Positions 21,714 to 31,573 of a DNA stretch of 42,989 bases are shown piece after piece; within the stretch, counting starts at the first letter, position 1, and every line of letters begins with the position of its first letter. The notes below the pieces were generated by a model. That model was not told the DNA's origin and made no database searches. It worked only from the letters and a program-made list of their open reading frames with translations. Both the position numbers and the translations under genes were made by a program. Where the stretch lies: contig JAJSPD010000161.1 in assembly GCA_021307315.1 (NCBI GenBank), positions 1 through 42,989 on the forward strand. Direction: 5' to 3'. This DNA is from Bisporella sp. PMI_857 (taxonomy: Eukaryota; Ascomycota; Leotiomycetes; Helotiales; Helotiaceae).

Positions 21714-22563
21714 CAGCGCTCTCGTTATCCCAGCCCAGCCTAGCCTAGGGTCCAGGCTGGGCTAGGCTCACTTGAGTTGCAGGTTAGGAGAAGGAAGGCT
21801 ATTCAAGATCAGTCTCAGGCGAGGCTAGGCGAGGCTGACACACAATCTGGGCTAGGAGTAGGAAGGCTGAGGAGTCTGAGCTTAGTCATGACATTCTCGG
21901 TAAAAAGAAATGAAGCTATTCCCAACCTAGTCGTCGCCCTCAGCACTCAAGTGACCGGGAGTGCTATGATCAGTCCAATTACCCTTTCCTACCCACTTGC
22001 CAAGCTTCTTCCTGTCCATAATCAACCACATGCGAAGACATTGCGTTGCCTCAATGACATCAGGCTTAAGGGCATGCCGTTGTCCTGTAATCAAGAGCTT
22101 TGTCTGGGAGAAGACTCTCTCACACTCACTCGACATAGCAGGAATGGAGACCATATCTAACCCCATGTGAGCAAGCTGATTGAGGTTGCGTTATACTATA
22201 TGGAAGACGCGTTTGGAAAGTAAATAGTGAAGCTGATGACACTAAGCATTCGAGCTGCATACATTAAAATTAGGTGGGCCAACATGGATCGGCAATGCAA
22301 CTTATGTCAATCATCATATAATTTCCATGGTTCGATGCTCGCATCCCAAAACCATGTCCATAATCTCGGATCATCATCTACCAATGGGACTCCTTCCAAC
22401 CCCCTATCCCAGCCTCGCCTAGCCTACCCCGAGGCTAGGCTAGGATAAATAATCCGATAGGCTAGGAGTAGGCTAGGCTGTCTTAAAATATCATAGGCTA
22501 GGAGTAGGAAGGAGCAGGAAAGGCGAGGCTGGGCAAGTCTTGGCTGGGCAAACGAGAGCGCTG
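21714..22563 (-). mobile_element. hAT-derived miniature element
   Basis: The ends are inverted: CAGCGCTCTCGTT at the left and AACGAGAGCGCTG at the right. They are flanked by a perfect 8-bp target duplication ACTTCAAC (21706-21713 and 22564-22571), the hallmark of hAT elements. Subterminal regions are packed with CTAGGCTAGG/AGCCTAGCC motifs, probably transposase-binding sites. Only the dimerisation-domain remnant of the transposase gene survives, so the element is non-autonomous. The perfect duplication suggests a fairly recent insertion. Confidence 0.92.
21927..22166 (-). pseudogene. hAT transposase C-terminal dimerisation fragment
   Basis: Encodes SIPAMSSECERVFSQTKLLI and ALKPDVIEATQCLRMWL, the hATC (PF05699-type) dimerisation motif found at the end of hAT transposases. 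The catalytic RNase-H-like part is absent from the element. Confidence 0.9.
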
Positions 22564-22605
22564 ACTTCAACACAGAATAATAACATACCTAAGTTAAAGC
22601 TCTGA

Positions 22606-22854
22606 TGTTGTAATAGAAAGGGAGTCAAGGAGCTTTCAGAGAGTATGGAGTAAATGAGTCAATTGCTGAAAGTTACAGAACCTAAACTACAGGAGCGAAT
22701 CCCTCTACTTATAGGGATGTGATACTCACGCGTAAGTATCACATATGTAAGTAGATTCATCATCGAAAGCAAAAGTACGTATGCATCTTGCGCAAGCATA
22801 CCTACAACTTCCCCAATAGGCTAGGTATGATCCTTAGACCTAGCCTGTTCAACA
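22606..22854 (+). mobile_element. solo LTR with 5-bp target duplication TCTGA
   Basis: Starts TGTTGTAATAG, ends CCTGTTCAACA, and is flanked by TCTGA on both sides (22601-22605 and 22855-22859). It is the same family as 13069-13369. It lies about 35 bp beyond the hAT element and 22 bp from the stop codon of the minus-strand orphan gene. Confidence 0.9.
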
Positions 22855-22875
22855 TCTGATCTCATCTACAGAGAC

Positions 22876-23460
22876 TCAACCGCCATATTGATCTTTTCTT
22901 TCAAACTCCCTCCACTCCTTTCTCTCTGTCTTAAAATCTTGCATTTTAATAGACATAATAGCATGACACATATCACCAACACCTTTCTCTCGAGAGTCTT
23001 CAAACACTTTCACAATATCGATGCGTGAGAGAACTTTATCCGAAGCGGGCTTCTTGCCATATCCCCCATATCCCAATTTTATTACTCGGCTTTCGGTATC
23101 GTGTTTCATATTTAAGCAAACGCGGCTTAGCGTAGCTTGAAGACAATTTGAAGGACGTGGATCGTTAAACACCCTTATCTGAAACGATTCGAACTTGATA
23201 TCGCTAATAGCCGAGTTGCATGTAACAATTGTTTTTTCATTGTCTGGACACACTACTTTATCCTCTTTGCAGGTTATTACGCGGCGTAAAAGATTGCAAT
23301 ATATAATCCGGAGAGCTGAGGGCTCTGGGACAAAAGCTGAAATCGACTGTAGTTGGAATGTATGGTTCTTGTCGCACGGTGTACCACTGAAACAATAAGG
23401 CCTTTCGGTGGCGAGAGGATTTAATTTCTCAACTAAATCGGGGAAAAGGCGTTTGGACAT
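22876..23460 (-). CDS. small intact orphan protein
   Basis: A single-exon frame of 194 codons with start context GTCAAAATGTCC and a TATATATA stretch about 130 bp upstream. The product has several cysteines (FSGTPCDKNH, VITCKEDKVVC, VTCNSAI, RVCLN) but no signal peptide or transmembrane span, and a charged C-terminus (FKTERKEWREFERKDQYGG). No family was recognised. It is intact although surrounded by transposons. It could be an accessory-region orphan or the remaining gene of an unrecognised mobile element. Confidence 0.6.
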   Translation of the reverse strand: MSKRLFPDLVEKLNPLATERPYCFSGTPCDKNHTFQLQSISAFVPEPSALRIIYCNLLRRVITCKEDKVVCPDNEKTIVTCNSAISDIKFESFQIRVFNDPRPSNCLQATLSRVCLNMKHDTESRVIKLGYGGYGKKPASDKVLSRIDIVKVFEDSREKGVGDMCHAIMSIKMQDFKTERKEWREFERKDQYGG

Positions 23461-23585
23461 TTTGACGGGAGCTTGTTTAATTATATTGAGGTAGAGGGTA
23501 ATGTCGAAAGAGAAGATAGAATAGAAAGTGAAGGGTTCGAAGAAGATATTTGTGGAAGGACTGCGAGTATGGGTGTGACTACGTG

Positions 23586-23594
23586 CTATATATA
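23586..23594 (-). promoter_or_regulatory. TATA-like box of the orphan gene
   Basis: CTATATATAG lies about 130 bp before the ATG at 23460 (minus strand) and is followed by a pyrimidine-rich leader. Confidence 0.45.
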
Positions 23595-23599
23595 GTTAG

Positions 23600-24350
23600 C
23601 CTCATTCAGGCAACAAGAGGTCAGCTTCCCCCCTTCTGCAAAAGTAAATCGGCTTAGCCATAATGGTGCTAGTGTGGACGACACTTGTGGCTTAGTATAA
23701 GATCTTATGAGATTTAAGATTACGAAGCTGTGGTGTTTCAACTTCCATTTCTAGGAGGAATATTGTTCTGTATTGAAACGGTACTGAAGCATATGAATCT
23801 GAATCAAACAATGACTGCTTGAAAATGGAGTGCTGTACGGAGTAAAGATAGAATTGTATCATCTGGAAGTAGTAGACAGCCGAAAAGAGCTCAAAAAATG
23901 GGGCAGTCCGAAATTGGTGGTAGTCAGCCAAAAAAAATAAAAATTGGCTGTCCGTGCTGTGGCTCACAACAGTGTGACCTGTGGGTGACCTGTGGCCTGT
24001 ATTTTCTAGATTTTCTATGTCACCGCCTTTTATGATAGCAGTTAGGGCACAACGCTAGTATCTGTATATAACCCTCTATCCCTTCAGCTTACGCTAAGGG
24101 CTGCACAATACCAGAGGCCTATCCTCTGGCGTCCTTTCTTCGGTTTTGGAGCTTCGGGGGCCATGTAGCACCTGCAACGTACCCCCCGTTAAGGCGTAAA
24201 ATAGTAAAACAAAAAAACTTAGAGAATAACAGAATTATCCAGTGTTAAGATTTTCGCAGGTTAGGCTGAAAGTCCGTAAGCGCCGACGAACCCCAAAGGA
24301 ACCTCTTCAGCCACAACACAAGTTCTGGAGAAGACATAATGTATTTCGGA
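23600..24350. other. no recognisable gene
   Basis: Contains a short perfect palindrome ATAAGATCTTAT (near 23697) and a TATATAACC promoter-like stretch near 24065. The longest open frame (23692-23967, minus) is not recognisable. A decayed LTR is possible but no matched ends were found. Confidence 0.4.
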
Positions 24351-24352
24351 TA

Positions 24353-26185
24353 AGTCCCCCCCGGGAAGTCGCCACCCCCCTGTAGTCGTCACCTCGCTTA
24401 GCACACCGCAATTTGAATACCCACCTTATTAAATCTAAATAACTTTTTCATCTTTTAGTAGAATTATCTCAAACTTGGCAGTCTTTTAAATCTCATAATG
24501 AAACCCAGATACACCGAAAACGATATGCAATTAGCATTATTTGCTATTGAAAAAGGCATGACTCAAGTGGAAGCTTCCAAAACTTACGGTATACCACGAG
24601 GGACACTTCGAGATCGATTAAATGGCCGCACCTCGAGATTAGAAGCTCATGCACATGAGCAAAAGCTTTTTCCTAATCAAGAAAAACGTCTTACGGATTA
24701 GATTCTTACCCAGGAAGCTCTAGGCCTTGCACCTACGCACGTGCAAATTAGACAGCTAGCCGGCCGGATTCTTTATGCCCGTGGAGATGAAAAACCATTA
24801 GGAAAACGTTAGATTGATGGCTTCAAACGTCGTAATCCTATTCTACAGACCAAAAAGCACTTCTCTATTGATTCTGCACGTGTGAATGGTGCTACGACCG
24901 AAATTATTTCAAAGTGGTTCCAAAAACTGGCTATTCCTTGCATTCAGGCTATCAAACCGGAAAATCGTTGGAATATGGACGAAGCTGGTATTATGGAAGG
25001 ACTTGGTGATAATGGGCTAGTTCTAGGAAGCAAGAAAAGACGCTTTATTCAGAAGAAAACACCCGGTTCTAAAGCTTGGACCTCGTTTATTGAGTGTATT
25101 TCGGCAACCGGGAATGCCCTCAATCCTCTAGTCATTTTCAAGGGGAAATCAGTACAACAACAATGGTTTGGGAGTGATTTGGATATCTTTAAGAATTGGA
25201 AGTTTACTGCAACAGAAAACGGGTGGACGACAGACGATACAGCGCTTGAATGGTTAAATAAGGTATATATACCTCAATCTAGACCACGTGACTCATCTGA
25301 GCCTCGATTGCTTATTCTAGACGGCCATGGGAGTCACGAAACAGTTGAATTTATGTGGAAGGGCTTTTCAAACAATATTCAGCTACTATTTTTACCTCCT
25401 CACACTTCACATGTGCTCCAACCTTTGGATTTATCGGTTTTCTCTCCTCTTAAGGCCGCTTACCGCAAATACGTAGGATTTTATAGCCTATTAACCGATT
25501 CTTCACCTCTTGGAAAGCGAAACTTCCTTACGTGCTATTAGAGAGCAAGGAAAGACAGTTTAACAAGCTATAATATAAAAGCCGGTTGGAAAGCAAGTGG
25601 ATTGTGGCCGATTAATCGCGCCAAGCCTCTTATGAGCCGATTGCTCTTAGAAAACAGCAATAACTCCAATTCAATACCGCAAAACCTAGTTGCAAATGAA
25701 GATATGCCTAATTGGATTGCAGATAAGGCTCAATTGGATATTACAACTCCTCAAAAAGGTCAAGATATCCGAGATATTGCGTACGAGGTTTCGCAATTAA
25801 AAAACACTTCTGCGCCAACAACGAGGGTACTTTTTAGGAAGATATCTAAGGGCATTGAGCAAAAAGAATAGGTAATTGCAGAGCAAGAGAGGAAAATTAA
25901 GCAATTAGAGCAACGTGTAGTTCAATTGCAACCTAGAAAACGTAGGAAAGTAGTAGCTAGTCCTAATTCTAAGTTTGTAGATATCCAGCAGATAAAAAAA
26001 GCGCAAACGGCAGCTGGAGATCGCCAAATTGAGGATGAAGGATCGGATATGGCTATATAACTTAGCTCTACATTATCTCATATAACTATCAGAGAATAGA
26101 AAAGTTATTCATGGTCAAAGGGGGTCGGTAAGAATTAAGCGAGGTGACGACTACAGGGGGGTGACGACTTCCGGGGGTGGGGACT
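24353..26185 (+). mobile_element. pogo/Fot1-type DNA transposon, RIP-inactivated
   Basis: About 1.83 kb between TA dinucleotides (24351-24352 and 26186-26187). The ends are inverted repeats of about 50 bp: AGTCCCC... with TGTAGTCGTCACCTCGCTTA at the left, TAAGCGAGGTGACGACTACA with ...GGGGACT at the right. Length, TA target and gene content match Fot1/pogo elements. A truncated copy of the left end lies at 17626-17706. Confidence 0.92.
24498..26060 (+). pseudogene. pogo/Fot1 transposase with four in-frame stops
   Basis: One reading frame of about 521 codons from the ATG to the TAA at 26058. It starts with a psq-type helix-turn-helix (QVEASKTYGIPRGTLRDRL). The DDE_1 core follows: WNMDEAGIMEGLG, LLILDGHGSH, and HVLQPLDLSVFSPLKAAYR. 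The C-terminus has AGWKASGLWPINRAKPLM and a coiled-coil-like tail (EQERKIKQLEQRVVQL). Stops lie at 24699, 24810, 25539 and 25869. All are TAG, at positions where the family has Trp (first two) or where Gln fits (last two). Each is explained by a single C-to-T change in a CpA context on one strand. There are no frameshifts. Confidence 0.9.
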
Positions 26186-26187
26186 TA

Positions 26188-26483
26188 ATTGGGAAGCAAG
26201 AGATCCGACCGCGGGGCTGGAGATACAGCAAGAGAAATACGTTTCCTTTTCTGCGATTTCGTCAACTTCGATGCAGTAATGAGGATGACATTTCGGCAGT
26301 GTGATTTTCGCTTCGCTTGGACATCGTTTAGCCAAGATCTTATTGTGTCCCCGAAAAGACAGGTCATTACTCAATAACGGGAACCGATGACCGATCCTCA
26401 TTCGGGAAACTTAGGTGGCCAAATGCGTGAATGACATCCAACTAAATCTGACTCCCTTTTGCCATGTAAACGATATCTAAAGG
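26188..26483. other. intergenic, upstream of the propeller gene
   Basis: Spacer between the pogo element and the propeller gene; the open frames at 26135-26401 (minus) and 26189-26377 (plus) show nothing recognisable. Confidence 0.4.
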
Positions 26484-26492
26484 TATATATAT
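26484..26492 (+). promoter_or_regulatory. TATA-like stretch of the propeller gene
   Basis: TATATATAT lies about 75-80 bp before the ATG at 26567. Confidence 0.45.
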
Positions 26493-26566
26493 TGTTCTTA
26501 TAACCCAAGGTGACAAATTATCATCTTTGCCTATCGTACACGCCGAATATCAATTCCTTTCAAACC

Positions 26567-28028
26567 ATGGAGCCACAAAAGCCCACGAAAATAGAGTTTC
26601 CTTGGGACCAAAACGATGGCGTTATTAATCTCAAGAAGAATGCTCCAAACGACTCTAGAGCAAGCTTACATGGGAAAATGAAGGCAGCAAAATCAGTGGC
26701 ATTAATGATGAGGGCTCCTAATCTCTCGGGTGTGGTAAATCAAGCTGTTTTAACCGATGGGTAAATTAGCCATAGCATATTCGTTAAACGCTTTGCTAAA
26801 GATATCCACTTTTAGGAAGGAGATGCTTTTTGGTTCCTCTTCCGAAATCCCAGAGCTTACACTCCTGAATCTCAAAAGCTTCGTATACCGCAAATTTAGC
26901 AGCAAGGAACTCGAAAGTGCTCACTGGCCTAATACGACACAAGTTCGTATAAGAGATGGAGCTATGCATTCAGGTTTAATCATACTTGCGACGGACAAAT
27001 ATGAATTTGAAATGATGCGGCGCAGGCATATACTTAAGCACGCCATAAATAGACTTGCGAGCGCTAATAGCGACCTTGCAGTCAAAAATGCCAAACTCGC
27101 GATTAGAAATGCTCAACTTGAGATGGATGATGACAAACTTGAGGGCTATCATGGCGTTCCTCATTTATGCTCCTTTTCCGTCAAAGGAGATCTCAGGCTG
27201 GAACCTTCACCGATCTTGCCAGAGGGATTTTGCATACACTCAATCAGTATAAACGACAAATATATTTACATAGGCGGCATGAGCCGCGATACAGGTTTCC
27301 CATGGGAAATCCGTATTTGGGAGCGCGGAAACCTTTGTGAACTCTCAAAATTAACTGGGCCAACACTTTCTAAAGATTTAGAAGTTCCCGACGAGTGGAT
27401 TCAGCATGTTGTTACACGAGAGAACCTCATAATTGCAGTGACTCCTCTTGGCCGCCTCTTCTACTGGGATAACTTTACTGCTCTACCTGATCGATCTGTA
27501 ACCCTTACTGACCACGTAATGTATAGCGAAAGATATATCGATACTGTGTATCTGAATGAGAATCTAGATCGAGTGGTGGTGATGCATTTAATGAGCGGCA
27601 CCGACGTTGCGATGGTCCTAGACAATAAACTCTCCCTCGTCCCAGCATATGCTCTCACCAAGGAAGACACTGGCAACGTTATGGATTATTACCTTCGCAT
27701 AGACGCAGAATGTCAGACGGTGATTCGCGTTAGAAAGCCGGAAGGTCAAGAGCAACCGAAGACCCCTCAACTCGATATATATAACCTGCCACAAAGCGAG
27801 CCTTGGTTCAGAGTACCACCTTTAAGCGTCTCGCTAAATGTTGACCTAGGCGCCTTTATCGACGTATGGGTCAATGAGTATTCCCTAACGTATTTTGGTG
27901 CAAATGGAGCTGTTCAACTCAGATTCGATCAGGAAAATGAAGCGGACCGAAGCCACGAAACTTCTACAAGTAGTCAATATGTGGCGTTTCGGTCACCGGA
28001 GAAGGTACGAGTTGCTCTATCTGTGTAG
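26567..28028 (+). CDS. stand-alone propeller-like sensor paralogue
   Basis: Exon 1 is 26567-26760 (ATG in ACCATGG context, MEPQKPTKIEFPWDQND...) and exon 2 is 26816-28028. The intron 26761-26815 is 55 bp, GTAAAT to TTTAG, phase 2; joined length is about 468 residues. A short heptad-like stretch (KNAKLAIRNAQLEMDD, near residue 165) precedes a region of repeated beta-strand-like motifs with WD40-like spacing (IHSISINDKYIYIGGM, EIRIWERGNLCEL, LIIAVTPLGRLFYWD). It ends with YLRIDAECQTVIRV, FIDVWVNEYSLTYFGANGAV and AFRSPEKV. This whole part is collinear with the 5' portion of the 8121-11613 pseudogene, with intron position, phase and length all shared. The kinase and nucleoside-hydrolase parts are absent. 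Function unknown; a ligand- or protein-sensing role is inference. Confidence 0.72.
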
Positions 28029-28695
28029 GTGATCTGCATTAAGGCCTAAAGGAAGGCAATATAACGGACATCTCTGTGAGGCAAACGTGCCATAGTACAT
28101 TCCTGTAACGGCAGACCCAGAATGGAAGAATCTCGACACTTAGTTAAATTAACCCGTAATTAAAGCTTCGAACCAGCGAGAAAGGGCTTCCTCGGGTCGG
28201 TGGAGATGCCCATTCCTGCAAGTTCTTCCTCCGTGAATCGTCTGCCGATTTTCTCGGACCGTTCTTTCCAGGACTCCGATTTCTCTTAGTTTTGTTCTTA
28301 TTTTTTTTTCCCCTATGGTTCCTACTTCCTGCTCTCAATATCGTGAGAAACCTTGCTGATTGAGACACTATCGCCTAAATGTATGGACAGATGCCGTACA
28401 CACACAATTTATTAACGCCCGGCGGCTAACCCGATAGGGCAACTATTACTAATATACATGTACATTTCTTAAAGTGAAATCTTGACTCCTTGGGCCCTTA
28501 AATCAGCTGTTTCTGGCTTCTGGCTTCTCTTTTCTGGCTTATCTCTATGGATTCTCGTGGGTTAGTATTGTTAGCAGGCTAGCTTGAAGGCTATTCTCCA
28601 AGTGTTCAGCGTCCTATCCTCAGCAGCTGAAGCGGTGCCTCCTGTCTACGGCACGAGGTGATTAGTGTTAGGCGGTTGAAAAATAGTTAATGAAG
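28029..28695. other. no recognisable gene
   Basis: No domain found. This may include degraded downstream parts of the propeller gene's ancestral fusion, but no kinase or hydrolase motif was seen. It ends at a G-rich run. Confidence 0.4.
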
Positions 28696-28714
28696 GGGGG
28701 AGGGGGGGGGGGGG
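28696..28714 (+). repeat. poly-G tract at the LINE 3' end
   Basis: AGGGGGGAGGGGGGGGGGGG-type run just beyond the end of the minus-strand LINE reading frame. In that orientation it is a C-tract that may be part of the LINE 3' tail. It is also a likely site for polymerase slippage or sequencing error. Confidence 0.55.
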
Positions 28715-28716
28715 TG

Positions 28717-30033
28717 TTAATTTTGTTGGCTGTTTTCTTGCCATGGGTCAGCATCAAGCCGGCCTGTGGCTATCGCGAATCGTATCGTCGCTCGGACAGC
28801 TTTCATGTCCGGGGTCCAGTTCTTGTCATCCGATGGTGATTTTCCTCCCAGGTAGAATGAAATGTTGCTCCTGTGAATTTCTGTGCACTGAAGCATCTCT
28901 GTTCGGTGCGTGGTCCATCTTCGGCACCGAAAAAGGAAGTGTTCAACTGTTTCTCTTGCTTCCCCGCAGGCGCACTGATTTGATAGTGCAGCTTTGATAA
29001 GGAATAAATACGAATTCAATCTCGCAATTCCTGTCCTTAGCTGCGCAAGCACACTCGCTTCTCGCTGTGTTAACTGGTCGTACAACTTTCGAGTATGTTT
29101 GCCCGGTAATGCTTTGTCCACTTTCTTAGATAGTTTTCCAACCTTCTCCGGTAAGCTTCTAGTAGTACCCCGTTCGGCGCGCGCTACGGTGAGCGTTGTT
29201 GATCGTACTCTGGGGAGTGGTGTCTGTGGTTCTGTGCCCTGTCGTGTAGCTTTTTTGGCTTTCTCTTTGGCACAAGTCCAGAGTTCCTCGTCTTCATCCG
29301 TTGGTAACCATACCACAGTGATATTGTTGCATTTTTTCTTAAGTTGGTTGATTGATTCGTAAATGCTGCAAATCTGTTCTTGGCCAGGCTGTTGGCGTGG
29401 GTTTCTAAGCGTGAGGACGGCTGCTTTATTTCTCGTCCACAGCGTAATGCTGTGGTATTTACGCCGCGGTAATTGCTGGAGGGCGTGGGCCATTGCTGCC
29501 AGTTCTGCCACGTATGGGTTCTGCTCTGTTCTTGGGCCTAGGGTGGAGAAATGCGTTTCGACTGTGGGATCATCTCCAACTCGCTTGCGTGTCTTGATCG
29601 CTGCACCGAATCCAACCACGCCATTTCGTGCTGAGCTGCTTACGGCAATATATGCTGCTCGGTTTGAGTCCGGTTGCGTCGTTATTTCCCCGTTGGTGAT
29701 AGTCTGCACTCTCTTCTCCCACGGCGGCAAAGTGAACGGATGGATAGTTTCCATCTCCTCCATTGGAATATCTTTGAGTTTTTCCGCCACCTGGTAAATA
29801 GGCGAGCGGTGTTGTTTCCTGAATTTCCGCATCCGGGATGTATTTCTGCGGAGTGGATTGGTGACAGGCAGGGCGTGGATGTCTGTCCAGAGCTTGATAG
29901 CTCTTCTCCAGATGCCGTACAGTAGTGTTCGAAATCGGCTTCAGTCCCCACTCAATGATTTTAATATTTGCGCCACAGTTCTGAGACGAACTAGTACTAC
30001 CATGGCTAGCCAAGCATGATGACCCACATTAAT
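28717..30033 (-). mobile_element. 3' end of a Tad-like LINE retrotransposon
   Basis: The main frame 28717-29832 begins IYQVAEKLKDIPMEEMETIH. It then has an RNase-H-like domain (IAVSSSARNGVVGFGAAI, YVAELAAMAHALQQL, HSITLWTRNKAAVL) and a C-terminal Cys/His motif (CACGEARETVEHFLFRCRRW), typical of fungal Tad-clade LINEs. Upstream sequence to 30013 continues in another frame (frameshift near 29830). The reverse transcriptase is missing, as expected of a 5'-truncated copy. The usual RNase H Asp residues are replaced (Val and Arg at the expected spots). Confidence 0.82.
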
Positions 30034-30111
30034 TTTCTTCCCCTGCTCTGAGGGCTTGCACTCACAGTGGCAAACGTCGGCGTCAGAGAGCACGAAATGG
30101 ATGACAGAAGT

Positions 30112-30224
30112 GGATTAATGCAGGTCATCATGCTTGGATAGCCAAAATTGGTGCTAGTTTGTCTTAGAACTGTGGTGCAAATATTAAAATCATTGAGTGG
30201 GGACTGAAGCCGATTCCGAACACT
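30112..30224 (+). repeat. inverted fragment of the LINE
   Basis: Matches the minus strand of 29926-30033 over about 100 bp (GGTCATCATGCTTGG, AAATATTAAAATCATTGAGT, GGGGACTGAAGCCGAT), with a spacer of about 80 bp. The pair forms an inverted repeat that could fold as a hairpin when transcribed. Confidence 0.82.
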
Positions 30225-30225
30225 A

Positions 30226-30282
30226 CTGTAACGAAGAGAACAAGCTACAGATAGTAGAAGGGAAGGAGAGCAGCGGTTTATA
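30226..30282 (+). mobile_element. LTR fragment of the 6918/20577 family
   Basis: GAACAAGCTACAGATAG, GAAGGGAAGGAGAGCAGCGG and TTTATATA match the middle of those LTRs. The fragment ends where the Tc1-like element begins. Confidence 0.7.
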
Positions 30283-30284
30283 TA

Positions 30285-31571
30285 CGGAAGGGGGTGGACA
30301 CAATTGATGCAACAGACAGGGGTTAAGGCGGTGAGTGAATCTACCGCTATTTTAACTTCCATCACCTTCTCTCTCCTAATTATCAACACTACAATGGGAC
30401 GCGTACGCCACGAATGGAGGACACCAAAGAAGGCACGATTTTTTGGTTTGCTAGAACGCGGTTTATCGATTCCTGCGGCTGCAAAAGAGCTAAGTCTTGA
30501 TAGAGTGACAGCATGGAGATGGACTAAGAAGCAAGTGCCAGAACCCGAACGCAGAACTCGACCTCTATCTCAAAACCTCGGCGGATCTCGACTAGTTACA
30601 GACGAGCATATTAATCAAATGATCCTTTGGATCACTGGTTACTACGAACGCCGTGTCTTACCACTTCAAACCATTGCACAGGAAGCTTGCGGTATCACGG
30701 CTTCAGAGCGTACTCTCCGGAGAGCATGGGCCCGTTGGGGATACCATCACCACACCCCTGATTCGAAGCCATTCCTTACTAAGGATCAAAAGCTACGCCG
30801 GTTTCTGTTCGCAGTTAAAAATTGGGACCGACCGGCATCATATTGGCGTAAGGGCATCTACACAGACGAATCTATAGCTCGAACAAATTTGCGGCGGCGC
30901 GCCAAAGTTTTACGCAAACGGGGTGAGAGGAGACGCTTAGATTGTATACAGTTCACGTTCAATTCTGGCCGTGGTTCTGTCATGTGTTGGGCTGCAATCG
31001 GGTATAATTTCAAATCTAAGCTCTATTTTGTGAGCATGGAAGGGCAAGGCAAAGGATTCACACAAAAGAAGTATGAGGAACAAATCTTAAGGGGACCGTT
31101 AGCAGGCATATTTGAAGAGCGATACTCTCAAGGGTTCTTTTGTGTAGAGGATGGGAGTAAAGTACACGGTCCTAAAGATAAAAAAAGGAATCAAGGCCTT
31201 TGCAACGCTACAAGAGTGGAATGCCACATTAATACTCTTATTGATTGGCCTCCTTCCTCATTTGATTTGAACCCTATTGAGAACGTGTGGAGGATCTTGA
31301 AGCAGAGATTAAGGAATAGGAATCCTCATGGGGGATGGACCCTTATAGAGCTAAAAGATGTTTTACAAGATGTCTGGGATAATGAGGTTACAGTGGAAGA
31401 TTTCAATAAGCATATTGATTCTATCCCTCAGAGAATCAGAAAGGTGCTTGCCAGAAGAGGAGCTCAGACTGAATATTAGATAGAGCGGCGTTGAGATATA
31501 CTGTAAATAGCTTAGTATTGGTGGCAGAATCAACCCCTGTCTGTTGCATCAATTCTGTCCACCCCCTTCCG
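30285..31571 (+). mobile_element. complete Tc1-like transposon
   Basis: About 1.29 kb between TA target duplications (30283-30284 and 31572-31573). The ends are inverted repeats of about 40 bp with one visible mismatch (CGGAAGGGGGTGGACA... and GATGCAACAGACAGGGGTT). The near-identical ends and open transposase frame suggest a recent, possibly active insertion. It landed in a TATA stretch of an older LTR fragment. Confidence 0.93.
30394..31479 (+). CDS. Tc1-like transposase
   Basis: The frame is open from 30304, but the ATG at 30394 (MGRVRHEWRTPKKARF) is preferred because the upstream part lies near the terminal repeat; about 361 residues. The N-terminal helix-turn-helix has GLSIPAAAKELSLDRVTAWRW. 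The DDE_3 core has Asp in KGIYTDESIAR, Asp in FFCVEDGSKVHG, and Glu in SSFDLNPIENVWRIL. By reading, about 42 residues separate the second Asp from the Glu, longer than the classical Tc1 spacing of 34. No stops or shifts. Confidence 0.9.
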   Translation: MGRVRHEWRTPKKARFFGLLERGLSIPAAAKELSLDRVTAWRWTKKQVPEPERRTRPLSQNLGGSRLVTDEHINQMILWITGYYERRVLPLQTIAQEACGITASERTLRRAWARWGYHHHTPDSKPFLTKDQKLRRFLFAVKNWDRPASYWRKGIYTDESIARTNLRRRAKVLRKRGERRRLDCIQFTFNSGRGSVMCWAAIGYNFKSKLYFVSMEGQGKGFTQKKYEEQILRGPLAGIFEERYSQGFFCVEDGSKVHGPKDKKRNQGLCNATRVECHINTLIDWPPSSFDLNPIENVWRILKQRLRNRNPHGGWTLIELKDVLQDVWDNEVTVEDFNKHIDSIPQRIRKVLARRGAQTEY

Positions 31572-31573
31572 TA

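Noticed and set aside
21777..22160. 127-codon plus-strand frame in the hAT element
   Set aside because: It lies antisense to the recognisable hATC fragment and is made mostly of terminal repeat sequence.
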